Assembly (NCBI GenBank): GCA_027922465.2 | Contig: BQMF02000229.1 | Span: forward strand, 496,001 to 560,000 | Direction of reading: 5' to 3' | Length of the DNA stretch: 64,000 bases | Origin: Turritopsis dohrnii | Lineage: Eukaryota > Cnidaria > Hydrozoa > Anthoathecata > Oceaniidae | Shown: piece after piece, positions 34,343 through 45,595 of the stretch | Layout: every line of letters begins with the position of its first letter | Numbering within the stretch: the stretch's first letter is position 1 | Translations under genes and position numbers: made by a program | Notes under the pieces: model-generated | What the model was told of the DNA's origin: nothing | Database searches by the model: none | What the model saw: the letters and a program-made list of their open reading frames with translations, nothing else

Positions 34343-35449
34343 TCACCGTTTATCATTTTCAGCAAAATGGGTGGAATACACCTTCGCAAATCTGGTTACA
34401 ATGGCCAGCACGGGCATAGACATTGTCAAGGCACCAAATGCCATAAATAATGACGAAAATATCTTTCCCATAAATGTTACTGGAACGACATCACCATAAC
34501 CAATTGTAGTAACAGTTTGCACACCCCACCATAATGCTTCAGGAATGCTGGTTAACTGATTCGACGGGTTGTTACCCTCAAGAAAGTACATTAGGCTTCC
34601 TCCAAATATCATCAACAACCATAAGCAAAGTAATAGCAGTTTGAAATCTCCAAAGCTTGATTTTATGATAGTACCAACAAGTCGTATACGCGCTGAATGT
34701 TTGGATAATCGACATAGCCTTACCACACGCATTGTTTTCAAAATTCTTAAAAATCCGATGGATTTAACATCATGCCTCGAAACAGATATCACAATAAAAT
34801 AGGGTATAATTGCTGTCGCGTCAAGCCAGTTCATTGTACTTTTTAAAAAGTCTCCTTTACTTGGACAAGTTAGAAAACGTCCTAATAGTTCCATAAGGAA
34901 CCATACATTTACTGCAAATTCAATCAATATCCAAGGATTTTCCAAAAATTCATTGTTTTTGACAGAGAACTCTGGTAGTGTTTCCAAACATGTAGTCATT
35001 ACTGATAGTGTGATCATTAAAAGTGAAAATATTGCAAACATTCTTGCTGGAAATGATGTTTCTGGATTCTCTAAAAAATTCCACATGTGATTTTTCAATC
35101 CTTCTGTCATAATAAGGTTGACTGATTCCGTATCTTCAACAACTCCTTGTTTGTTTTTCATAAATGAAATGCTTTGATTTGGAAGTTGAAAAAAGTTACA
35201 TTCCGTTTCAAATATTTCCATTGATATATCTGAAGGACATGATAATATTCCTTTTGATTGGTAAAAATATAATATTGCACCAAAGCATGATTGGTTTGTA
35301 TTAAAGAAATATTGTTTTGATCGTGAACAAAAATATATATTTCGTTTTGTTTGATCGCCAAGTAATGTCTGTGGATATCTTGAAAGTGTCTTTTCAAATG
35401 TTTCATAAACCACACCACTAATGTTGAAAATGACCTTAACGGAAGACAT
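34343..35449 (-). CDS. Shaker-like voltage-gated K+ channel KvC
   Basis: Intronless, 368 aa from the Met at 35449 (MSSVKV); a longer start at 35479 is possible but less like the paralogues. T1 begins FNISGVVYETFEKTL. S4 is LRILKTMRVVRLCRLSK. The pore reads TTIGYGD, so this member has Ile where KvA, B, D and E have Leu and most Kv channels have Val. S6 reads SMPVLAIV, again lacking the second proline. The C-tail (HFAENDKR) is slightly longer than in the others. The T1-S1 linker, with KQGVVEDTE and the following EGLKNHMWNFLENPETSF, is shared almost unchanged with KvE. All structural segments are intact, so it is probably functional, alone or as a partner subunit. Confidence 0.93.
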   Translation of the reverse strand: MSSVKVIFNISGVVYETFEKTLSRYPQTLLGDQTKRNIYFCSRSKQYFFNTNQSCFGAILYFYQSKGILSCPSDISMEIFETECNFFQLPNQSISFMKNKQGVVEDTESVNLIMTEGLKNHMWNFLENPETSFPARMFAIFSLLMITLSVMTTCLETLPEFSVKNNEFLENPWILIEFAVNVWFLMELLGRFLTCPSKGDFLKSTMNWLDATAIIPYFIVISVSRHDVKSIGFLRILKTMRVVRLCRLSKHSARIRLVGTIIKSSFGDFKLLLLCLWLLMIFGGSLMYFLEGNNPSNQLTSIPEALWWGVQTVTTIGYGDVVPVTFMGKIFSSLFMAFGALTMSMPVLAIVTRFAKVYSTHFAENDKR

Positions 35450-35479
35450 TGTTTTGGTAATCAATTTTTTCCAATACAT

Positions 35480-37178
35480 TTGATCGATCCATAATTGTTA
35501 TTTCAGTGTTTCTGGAGATTGTGAGGGATTGTGAAGGATTTACCTATTTTATTATTAATTCTAGTGGCAAGAGAGAAACATTTTTAAATATAAATAGATT
35601 ATCTAATTGGAATTGAAGGAAGAAATAATATTTTGTCTTAGCAAGCAATAGAATCTTTAAATTTCTATGAGTATTTGTGCTTGCTAGCCCTTCTATTCTA
35701 TAGTGTTTTTTCCAATATCAGGGAGAGGTAATGTAAACACCAGTATACTCACTCAATAAAAAGTTGTAAATTGTTAGTGAATTTTTATTGTGAATGTTTT
35801 ATTGAATTTCTGTTATAAGAGAAAAGGTAGCAAGGAAGAAAAACATTCAAAGTTAATCGAATTGTCTGAACGTTTGGACTTTGCAAAGAAAAAGCTTTTG
35901 GTTTTTTTATGGTGGATGTGAAGTGTAGTATAACCTATGAAAGGAATGGGACATAATATTATACATCTGAAAGTTCCTGTTTAATTTTAAATATTTTCTT
36001 TTCAAAATATTGTTTTGTTTGTCCTGTACACTCATATCCAAAAAATTTCATTACAGCAGCCTGTCAGTTCCTTTAATAATCGAGAAAATTGATTCAGTTC
36101 CTTTAATAATCGCGAAAATTGACTCGGAATTTTATATTATTGTCGAGATTTAATTCTCATTAAAATTATAAGGTTCCTTGTTTTCTTTTTCGCATTTGCT
36201 ATTTACTACCTCGCGCTCAGAAATCTCCAAACTTGAGAAGATTTATGATATTTTCCTCTTCCTTGTTTTATTTATTGGTCAGCGCCGTGAGGTAGCTGAT
36301 CTTTCATTTACCCGTGTCTCTCAGTCAGTGTGTAAGGTCGCAGTTCTTCACATCCGTCATTGGTGATAAATTTTGCTGTTCAAACTCAGAAATTTTAAAG
36401 CACGACATTTATTTTTGGAAACATTTTTTGTAACAATCTAAGTATACTACAACACAAAAAGGGCTCACTTCAAACAAATGAATAAATAAATTACTCATTT
36501 CAGTGCGCCCTCTTTCACCCTAAATTTTGACGTAGTGCATCCTTTATGTCAACAAAGACCAAGAATCATTCGACTTAGTTTTGCAGGTTACAACAATATT
36601 ACTTATATTGAAACATATTGAATCGTGACGTTTACAACCACGTATCCCACGTATTTGATAGGAGACAAAATTATCAAGGAGAAAGAAAAAGTAAACAAGT
36701 TCCAAAACATAATGTTTATTTCAAGATAAGATATTAGCTCCCATACCTTCATGGAAGACATACCTTAACGAAAGAGTTCTTGCTGAATTTTCTAACTGAA
36801 ATACTAGTTCTATTCTATTGCCCTGTAGAAACACTTTACTGTAAACTGAAATGTAAAAGAACAAAATGTCAATGTAAAAGGATTTAAGAAGTGGTACCAT
36901 CAGTCCTCAAAATATTGATGTTCTGCATCTATAAGTATGGAAACGATCCTTATCCAGGGATTGTTTGCCGACGAAATATACACCCCTATGCGGATAAATT
37001 CTTTCCCCTTCTAGAAAGCATGTTTCCACCCCACAGCAAGACGTTTGAAATATTTTGTGCGATAAACTGGCATTGTTTGTAGGTTGTCCCCAAACATTTT
37101 CAACTATTATTCAACTAGTGAACTCACTACCAAACATACCTTCAGTGTTGGTCTTACTACGTTACCCCACCCCACTTA
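35480..37178. other. Intergenic downstream of KvC start side
   Basis: No gene is recognised. A short tandem duplication of about 30 bp (CAGTTCCTTTAATAATCG twice) lies near 36,065-36,130. Confidence 0.3.
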
Positions 37179-37289
37179 TTAATTGACATTGATTGATTCA
37201 TCGTATTCATTGGAACTGCTTTCAGAGCTTTCGTTCAGTTCGTCTGCACTGGACGAACTTTCACTACTGCTAACGCTGTCTCCGTCCAT
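37179..37289 (-). pseudogene. Ser/Glu-rich tail fragment of a repeat protein
   Basis: A 36-residue minus-strand frame, MDGDSVSSSESSSSADELNE continuing acidic and ending NVN before a stop. It resembles the acidic Ser/Asp tail of the cysteine-rich repeat protein at 54831-55727 (VNSSECSDSDSSDS). No other part of that protein is clear beside it. Relationship inferred and weak. Confidence 0.3.
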
Positions 37290-37857
37290 ATGTACTTTGA
37301 AAGGGATGTACATATGTGACGTCACAACTCCAATAACGGTTAGTTGAGGAACATAACTTAAAATGTTTATTTAGAGCGAAAGAAAAAATTTTTGGACGAA
37401 TTTGGATAAAGCCATTTTATTTGTAAAAAAATGAAGTCTTATTTAAGCCAAAGTTATTTTTTGGCGTTAATTCTCCTTTAAACGCCTACCTCTAATTAAA
37501 CAAGTACAGCCCAAGCCTGAATTTTCTTGTAAAATAAGAACAATCCATGAATTTTCTTGCAATCTTCTCTGAAGCTACCGATAAACATTTTAGAAGTATT
37601 ATGTTTATTGTTTTAACTTGTGATTGCTTCTTTTCTCACCTATAATGTATTGTGCAAAATATGATTAATGATGGCGGCCTGCTTACAAACTTGCATGCCC
37701 ATATTGGGTAAGTACCGAATATGTATTTGTTTCAATACCATGTTCCATTACAAACAAGAAGCCGCTTGGCTTGAAGACTTCAGGACGTAACACAACGATG
37801 CATATTTAGTCTAAAAAATACAACGTTGCCGAATTGTCAAATTATGCTCAAAACTAA
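37290..37857. other. Unassigned stretch before satellite
   Basis: About 570 bases with no recognisable gene or repeat boundary. Confidence 0.25.
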
Positions 37858-37989
37858 TAAAATGACTGGCAAATTCAAAATCAGCAACTTCTAATTGTGC
37901 GTTGTAGAAATTTTTATGAATATTGCAGAACTTTCTAAGTTTGATCCAAATTTGCCCCAATTACCCATTTCTCGTCAAATCTGACAAAA
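37858..37989 (+). repeat. 128-bp satellite, stranded monomer
   Basis: This segment (GACTGGCAAATTC...AAATCTGACAAAA) is one diverged monomer of the satellite that resumes at 40256. It was cut off from the rest of the array by the 2.27 kb inverted-repeat element at 37990-40255. Confidence 0.75.
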
Positions 37990-40255
37990 CCCAATGGGCA
38001 CGCGACGTTATTTCAACGTTGAATTTTGGTTGAATTATGGTCGGTCGGTCGACAACCTATAATCAACCTTGGTTCAACGTTGTAAAAATTACGTTGATTC
38101 GACAAACGTTTTTTCAACGTTGGTTCAACGTTGTTTTGGCAACGTTAGATGAACGGAATAATTACCAACACTTAATCAACGTTGAAATTGCAACGTTGAT
38201 GTAACGTTTGAAAACCAACGTTGAAACAACATTGTATCTTTTAACGTTATTTCAACGGATGCAAATACAACGTTGAACCAACGTTGCGGAAATGACGTTT
38301 CATCAACGTTGTTATGTTCACCGTTGAAACAACGTCTGAAAACTAACATTGATACAAGATTTGCAAATCAACGTTGAACCAACATTGGATCGATAACGTT
38401 ATTTCAACGGAAGAAATTTCAACGTTGAACCAACGTTTGAAAAGTGAGGTTGATGCAGCGTTTGTAAATCAACATTGATACAACATTGGATCAATAACGT
38501 TATTTCATCAGATGGAAATACAACGTTGAATCAACGTTTTAAGAATTATGTCACATCAGTGCTGTCAATGTCTTAAACTTTATTTCATGTTCCTAGGTAA
38601 GCTATCCTGTTTTTATAAAGCTCTGGAATCTTGAAGCACAGCTCATCTTCCTCATCAGCTTATACCCATTTTATTAATCAATAGATGACCACTTTCTTAA
38701 TTGACTAGTCGAATTTAAAATATTGTATGATTCTAAAATTTGTATACTATCAAGCTGAAGATAAAAAGGAAACACAGATATTTTTATTATTTCGCAAGGC
38801 CAAGTAAAAGTTTTTATTATGAAGTTCAGGTACAAACAACATAAAGATTTTCATACTGTATAGTTTTAAAAGGAGTATTTTGAAACGTCCACGGAAGAGT
38901 GTTCTCTAATGGATTTTTAAACTGACGGTGTTCCTCTTTAAGCTTGATCTCCGGCAAAATTTTTCAAAGTCTCTTAACTTTTATGATGCTCTCGGGAATG
39001 TAATTAAATGAATTCGAAGTTATTACTTCTTAAGCACAGACTTTTCTTGACGCGACAAACTTTTTATTACTTAATTACTTCTTGAAGATTCTTTAGGGAA
39101 TACAACTTTGAATTAAAATCTTTTTTAAAAAATCTCTAAATTGAAGCAAGACTGAAGTTTTATATGAGACAACAAAGTTTAATTGTTATCGTTGTTAAAA
39201 GGTAAAATGTAAAATACCGCAACATCATTCTGCATTATGCATATCGTGTTAAAACGTGAACTAACATTCATTTACTTTATTTTTTATCTGATACCATCAC
39301 TCGTGTTTTTAACATTCTTTTTTTAATGAATCAAACAATCGTGTTTTCATAATTCTTTTTAATGAATCAAAAGGTCTGAAGTTTATCTAGAAATGCCTCA
39401 ACAACGATTGTCACTTATATTCGGTTCCTCGGTTTTTTGATCTTGATTTTTAAAATTATTTTCAGTTTATATACACATGTATATATATGTTAATGTTTTA
39501 TGTTTTTTTGTTTTGTAACTAAGGAACGCGTTTATAAGGAACCTGAGGCTGAAAATGGCTTAAAAATAATGAATTGCTCAGGAAGTTACTAGGCTGAAGA
39601 ATGAAAAAGCAGCAACAATTTTCTTTTTCTGAAATGTACTAAATTCTTGTGTGATGATAATAATAGAAACGTGTCACGCCAAATGAAAAAACACAGTTAA
39701 AAAGCAAGGAACTTAATAAGAACCTTTGAAGCTGAGAACTCCAGCCCTAAAGCAAGTGATCAGGTTTCTTATGAAAAAAGAAAACGTGTATGAAAGTCAT
39801 TGTATATATTTATTATATATTTGTTAAGAAACATGCTAAAACGGAATTTGCTGTTATGTCTTGTCTCTAATGTAAAATGAAGTTCTCTTTCAAGCTGATC
39901 GAAATCATGTTTTAAACCAATATTAAGTCAAGGTTACACATCAAACGTTGAATCAACATCAGTATGTCAACGTTGAAACTGCCATGGTGAAATAACGTTG
40001 TCTCTGCTTTCAAATTCAATCATAATCCAACGTTGGTTCCGACGTTGGGAAGTGACGTTGCATCAACGTCTGCTCATCAACATTAACACAACGTTGAATA
40101 TAAAACGTTGAATCAACGTTGGTATTTTAACGTTGTAACTTAGTCTGTGAAATAACGTTGTCTCACCTTTCAAATTCAATCATAATTCAACGTTGTTCCG
40201 ACGTTTTGGTGTGACGTTGATTCAACGTTGAACCAACGTTCGTGTGCCCACTGGG
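37990..40255. mobile_element. Inverted-repeat element with AACGTT-rich arms
   Basis: The 2266-bp element has termini CCCAATGGGCACGCGACGTT and its inverted complement ending GTGCCCACTGGG. The left 550 bp and right 320 bp are built of short phrases such as TCAACGTTGAACCAACGTTG. About 30 copies of the palindrome AACGTT are visible, about 21 on the left and 12 on the right. The 1.4 kb middle is ordinary A+T-rich DNA without a coding frame. It sits inside a 128-bp satellite array. It is clearly a non-autonomous DNA transposon by structure; I cannot assign its superfamily. Confidence 0.82.
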
Positions 40256-41130
40256 AATGACTGACAAATTCGTAATCAGCACCTTTCAAATGTGATCCGT
40301 GCAAAATTTTTTGAAATTTGAAGAACTTTCTAAATTTGGTCCAAATTTGGGCTAAATTGGCCAATTTTAGTCAAACCTGACAAAATCATTGTCAACTTTG
40401 AAATCAGCACCTTTCAAATGTGATCCGTGCAAAATTTTTTGAAAATTGAAGAACTTTCGAAATTTGGTCCAAATTTGGGCTAAATTGGCCAATTTTAGTA
40501 AAACCTGACAAAATCATTGTCAACTTTGAAATCAGCACCTTTCAAATGTGATCCGTGCAAAATTTCATGAAAATTGAAGAACTTTCGAAATTTGGTCCAA
40601 ATTTGGGCTAAATTGGCCAATTTTAGTCAAACCTGACAAAATCATTGTCAACTTTGAAATCAGCACCTTTCAAATGTGATCCGTGCAAAATTTCATGAAA
40701 ATTGAAGAACTTTCGAAATTTGGTCCAAATATGGCCTAAATTGGCCAATTTTAGTCAAACCTGGCAATATCATTGTCAACTTTGAAATCAGCACCTTTCA
40801 ATTGTGCTCCGTGCAAAATTTCATGAAAATTGAAGAACTTTCGAAATTTGGTCCAAATTTGGCCTAAATTGGCCAATTTTAGTCAAACCTGGCAATATCA
40901 TTGTCAAATTTGAAATCAGAACCTTCAAATGTGATCTGTGCAAAATTTCATGAAAATTGAAGAACTTTCGAAATTTGGTCCAAATTTGGCCTAAATTGGC
41001 CAATTTTAGTCAAACCTGGCAAAATCATTGTCAAATTCGAAATCAGCACCTTTCAATTGTGCTCTGTGCAAATTTTCATGAAAATTGGTCAACTGGAAGT
41101 CCTAATTTGACCAAATTTGCGAATTCGGCA
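40256..41130 (+). repeat. 128-bp tandem satellite array
   Basis: About seven monomers. The phrase GAAATCAGCACCTTTCAAAT recurs at about 40272, 40400, 40528, 40656, 40784, 40912 and 41039, giving a period of 128 bp (one of 127). Monomers also share AAATTTGGTCCAAATTTGG and TTGGCCAATTTTAGTCAAAC. The array contains short open frames that are artefacts of the repeat. Confidence 0.93.
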
Positions 41131-41170
41131 ACGATGTCATGTAAACGCTGCACGAAAACGTTCATAACTT

Positions 41171-41231
41171 GGAGTAGTAGTAGTAGTAGTAGTAGTAGGA
41201 GGAGGAGGAGGAGGAGGAGGAGGAGGAGGAG
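41171..41231 (+). repeat. (AGT)n(AGG)n microsatellite
   Basis: About eight AGT units run straight into about eleven AGG units, followed by AAACCACGGGTATTTT. The same arrangement with the same flank occurs at 50750-50835, so the microsatellite is part of a dispersed repeat. Confidence 0.9.
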
Positions 41232-42429
41232 AAACCACGGGTATTTTAAATACTTTACTCCACCACGGGTGTCCTAAAGTCAATTAATGCAAATTATCAA
41301 GATTGAAACACGAAAACAAGTATAGGTGTTTCCAAAAAAATGATTTCTTGTTTTACTGGCAGTTCTATAAATAAGAGCAAAACGAACTTGAAACTGTGTT
41401 CTTAAAGCGAAGAACAAATTAAGAATAAAATGAGGTTGAATATATAATTACTTCCTTTTATTATATACACACTTCTCTTTATAAGAAACAGCAGTGTGAC
41501 CAGGCATGCGCTATTCTTGTGAGATGTTTTTAATATAAAATTCTATTCAGTCTAAGACAATTTGTTTGTCAATGGTGCATGCATGAATGGGAGACCAATA
41601 ATACCGTCTTTGCCTTTAGTCTATTTCTATAGCAGATTTGCTTTTTGTGTGCCTGTCAGACAATGCTATCAAAATTTAAATGGTATACCGAGTCATGACA
41701 AATATAAGTCCGAACAGGGTTTTATGCAGGTGCAACATTAATGTGAAACCTTTTTTTATTTTTTGCCAAAACTTTGTCAAAACTTTATCAACTTCATGTC
41801 AAAATATGTATCTTTCTTTGACATTTAGTTAAGACGACTATCGGACAACAATGCGCATGTAATACGTTATGTTCGGTTTGTTATTCGGCTCTTAAGAATT
41901 TGCGTTTTTGATCTCAATGGATCAGCTATTAATGGTTGAGAAAATATTCTGTATGGAAGGTCAGGTTTCTCCGTTTATCATTCATTCGACGTGCTAATGT
42001 AATCCTTGTAAAACATCGCAGGCAATTTAACTTTAAACGGTGATAAATGTCCTCTATCGTTTCCATGGTGAAAATACGACAGTGGTCCTTTTCATCACAG
42101 TGGATTTAATACGCTTTCGTTGTAAGGCAAATGGATTTGCATTTTCGATTCGCGTGTCCGCCAACCGATATGTGCTTTCCAGATACTAATCAGTTTGTAT
42201 TTTAGAAATCCAGTTTTCTCTTCTGCAAATTATATTATTGTGATTTTTAAGCATCCAATTTGTGCTGACGTTATGGCTTATGGGCTTCTTGTTTCTTCTT
42301 TATCTAAAGATACAGCTTGCATTATCTTCTTATGTTTATAATCGAGAATAGTGAATATCAATTTTAATTTAAAGAGGGACTCAATGAAAAAAAAAATCAC
42401 AGTGAAAATCTTCTTTGTTCCCCGTTAGT

Positions 42430-42656
42430 TGACCCATGCCATGTGAGGGAAATTGGGTAGATGATACATCGGGTGTTGCAGGAGGTAATCCAGAAGAGCA
42501 CAGGCCCTTGATTGGGTTTGTGTCACTCATGAGAGTGTCAAATACTTCGGAGCCTCCAACCTAAGCCGTGGCCCCTCCTGGAAAGCAGATGCAATAGCAA
42601 CTGAGCGAGACTAGCCACGTAAAACAATACCAAATAAATAAATAATAAATAAATAA
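42430..42656 (+). mobile_element. SINE- or LINE-like retroposon 3' end
   Basis: A block richer in G+C than its surroundings (GGAGCCTCCAACCTAAGCCG, CCCCTCCTGGAAAGCAGATG) that ends in an (AAAT)n tract, as expected of a retroposon 3' end. No target duplication was identified; family unknown. Confidence 0.5.
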
Positions 42657-43084
42657 ACACGATAAAAAGATTTATATGTAACATATGTCACCGAAAAAAT
42701 CAGAAAACACGTAATATAAAAAGGAATTAAAAAGTAAAAAAAAAACGCTAAATGACCAGAAAGGGAGCAGCGGATAGTCTTTGGAAAATTTGGTTATCGT
42801 ATATCACAAATTTGAATACTGAGCAAGATGATTTTTACCAAGTAAAGGTAACATTTATTTTTGGCATTGGGCATTTGCTATGCAGTCGAATTAGGTTTAA
42901 AGAATTCCTAAATTCCCTTAAAAAAGTAAACAAAACATCTCCATATCTTAAAACTAATATAATAAACACTAGAATCACTCAACATTTCTTTTTTATTTTA
43001 TACTGTTTTTCCGAGAATTTACTTTGTCAAGAAAGATGCCAGGGTTACCCTTACAGATAATGAACCATCATAAGGTCAAGAAAA

Positions 43085-43275
43085 AGGTGCGTCAGCAATT
43101 ATCTTATGAGATAATCGCAACGAGGGAGTCAATCATTTTTTTACTTTGTTTAAGCGCTTTGTTGATAATAAACAGCTGTTCGTTCCCAGATCATTTTTCA
43201 ATTGTTCTATTTCTTCTGACATCAGCATAGTGCAACCCTCAACTCTACATATAACAGTTCCTTATCTTTAATCTA
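43085..43275 (-). repeat. Dispersed repeat (TGATGTCAGCA family), copy b
   Basis: It contains CTGACATCAGCATAGTGCAA and neighbouring sequence that is homologous, inverted, to about 59,370-59,560, and in part to about 22,793-22,850. Confidence 0.6.
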
Positions 43276-44060
43276 ACGCACTTTCCACATCAGTACACTC
43301 ACGATAGCGGTGAAGATTTCAGCGTAGCAGATCAAAGTCATTTTTTTGATCGAAGAAATGACCAAACACAAGTAGAGTTTTCACTGGCGAGTACATTATA
43401 CTTCACTAACACGTCACGTAGTGCTTCGGGACTGGATGCCATAACTGAATTTCGAAAAAGCAAGTGAAAAGGCTGTGCTATATTTACAAACGTTTGGTAG
43501 TGATAATATTTTTTTTTCTGGTGTAGGAACAACCAAAGAAATTTTCATTTTTCATGAAAAACATAATTTCGGGGGAATGTCAAAAGTACACACACTTTCG
43601 ATGGGTAACACGATAAAGTGGGGTTACACAAAAATATGAAATCGGGGAATGTCAAATCTAAATCCATGCTTCTGTTACAACGAAGCCGAACAACGCAAGC
43701 GATGGCTAAAAATTTTGATAACATATCGACTGAGGTACATAAAAGCACTATATCATATTGATCAGGTCCCGTCATGTTAGTGTGGTCTGTTACAACGAAT
43801 CACGCACGCTATGTGATCAATATTGTACTGAAGAAGAGAGAAGTTAGTAGTTTAAGAAGATGGCTAACGAAATTCTTATGTCATTGAGTAAACATGAACA
43901 TAACACTCCTCCTCCTCAGTACACTCCTCCTTGGTAGTCATGTTTATCGTGATGAAGCGTGCAAGCAACACAAGAAGATGTCAGAACGCTGTGTTTTGTT
44001 TATCAAAAATACATCAGAATTATTAGTCGTGACTTGATTGTTTTTTATTGAGTTCCCAGG

Positions 44061-44907
44061 TACGGAAGCGTATTAGTGCCATCTTTTATTTTCTTCAGGT
44101 AGGAATTTCTATGTGAAGAAAATACAACTTAAACATTAGTTTCACTACATTGAAATCTTTATGTGGAAAAATGTTTTGTTGCTTCTTTTCACCACATAGA
44201 ATTCTATGTAAAGGAAATAAGTTTATTTTTTATTTTCACTACATAAAATCTTTTATGTGAAGAAATTGAAATTCATTCTTATTTCAGTTGAGTAGCGCTT
44301 GACTTGACTTGGTGTGTAGTACTAGTTCAGTGGGAACAAGTTGATGTACAGATTGTTTTTAAATATGGCGACCTTCACGATAGGCCAAACTTATAAAATA
44401 TAAGCATTACAGATTAAAAAATTTTACTAGATAACGCTGTTTATCCGGACATTTGTACCATTCCTTATTTCTTATGCTGTAGCTATTTGAAGCTATGAGA
44501 TGGATATTCTTTTTTTACCTCATCGTTGCTTTTGAAAGCCTCTACATCCCTCCACCATTTTTAAAACAAGGGAGTTTCGTATAAAGCATCCACTGAACTT
44601 ATAAACATCCAAAGTTACATCCAGTGTATGCAGAGAAATAAAGAATGTTTGTATTTCTTCACTAACAATTTCCTATGTGGCGAAATTAACCAAACTTGAA
44701 AAATCTTCACATAGAAATTCTTATGTGGCGAAATTTACAAAACTTAAAAATCTTCACATAGAAATTCTTATGTGACGAAATTTATGAAGCTTAAAAAATC
44801 TTTACATAGAAATTCTTAGGTGGCGAAATTAAAGTGTATGAAAAAAATTTCTCCACATGTGAAATACTATGTCACGAAAAATAATATGGCACCAATACGC
44901 TTCCGTA
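44061..44907. mobile_element. IS3EU-like non-autonomous DNA transposon, 6-bp TSD (second)
   Basis: The 847-bp element begins TACGGAAGCGTATTAGTGCC and ends with the inverted complement GGCACCAATACGCTTCCGTA. It is flanked by the perfect 6-bp repeat CCCAGG at 44055-44060 and 44908-44913. Subterminal zones repeat TTTCTATGTGAAGAAA-type motifs, in opposite orientation on the two sides. The TA termini, 6-bp TSD and subterminal arrays match the element at 670-1567, though the sequences differ. No coding region. Confidence 0.78.
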
Positions 44908-45116
44908 CCCAGGCGTATATATTTCTTTTTCTATGGCTTGAAATTTTTCATTATCTTTATGGTCAATAAAAAAAAAACAATACTTCTGATAAATTTGATA
45001 TCAGCTATTTCCTTTGAAATCATTAAATCATCAATATACCTGGAATGACTAAATATAAAAGATTCACTAATTTCGGTTTGACTGTATGCATTATCCTGTT
45101 ATTATGTATTTTGCTG

Positions 45117-45212
45117 TCCCACTACTTTGATGTCTCATTACTTTGATGTCGTTACTTTGATGTCATTACTTTGATGTCGTTACTTTGATGTCGTTACTTT
45201 GATGTCGTTACT
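45117..45212 (+). repeat. 14-bp minisatellite
   Basis: About six copies of (A/G)TTACTTTGATGTC in tandem. Confidence 0.9.
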
Positions 45213-45595
45213 TCTTTGCGATCTAGTATTGAATTTCCCTGCAACACAGTCAAAAGAAATTTCGATAGCAAACGAAATTGGATGTACCAACTAGATCAAT
45301 ACGGTTTTCAAACAAAAATTCACATCACGTTTTATAAAACATACCACTTTTTTATATTTATTTAAAGCTGTACAAGATAAAATCATCTTCAATCCAGTCC
45401 GAAATTTTAAGTAATGGGCAAATTAGGTGCAGCAGGAAATCTTCACCTAACAAACAAAAGACTTGAACAAAAACAAGAGACTAAAATAAGCAAGAAATAA
45501 CCTAATAATTTTGTATTCGTATTGTTTCCATCAGAAGTTTACAATTTGTTTGAAAATTTGAAAGTTAACAGTTACCACCAACTTAGATTAATCGG

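Larger units (their letters stand above)
41232..44060. other. Intergenic between satellite and IS3EU-like element
   Basis: No confident gene. It contains a retroposon tail (42430-42656) and a dispersed repeat (43085-43275), listed separately. Short minus-strand frames at 43338-43532 and 43545-43775 have no recognised motif. Confidence 0.3.

Noticed and set aside
40256..41130. Regular direct repeats that might suggest a CRISPR array
   Set aside because: Whole 128-bp units repeat without unique spacers, and the context is a eukaryotic genome.
40957..41277. 106-codon frame with a poly-Ser then poly-Arg stretch
   Set aside because: It is made of satellite monomer plus the (AGT)n(AGG)n microsatellite.
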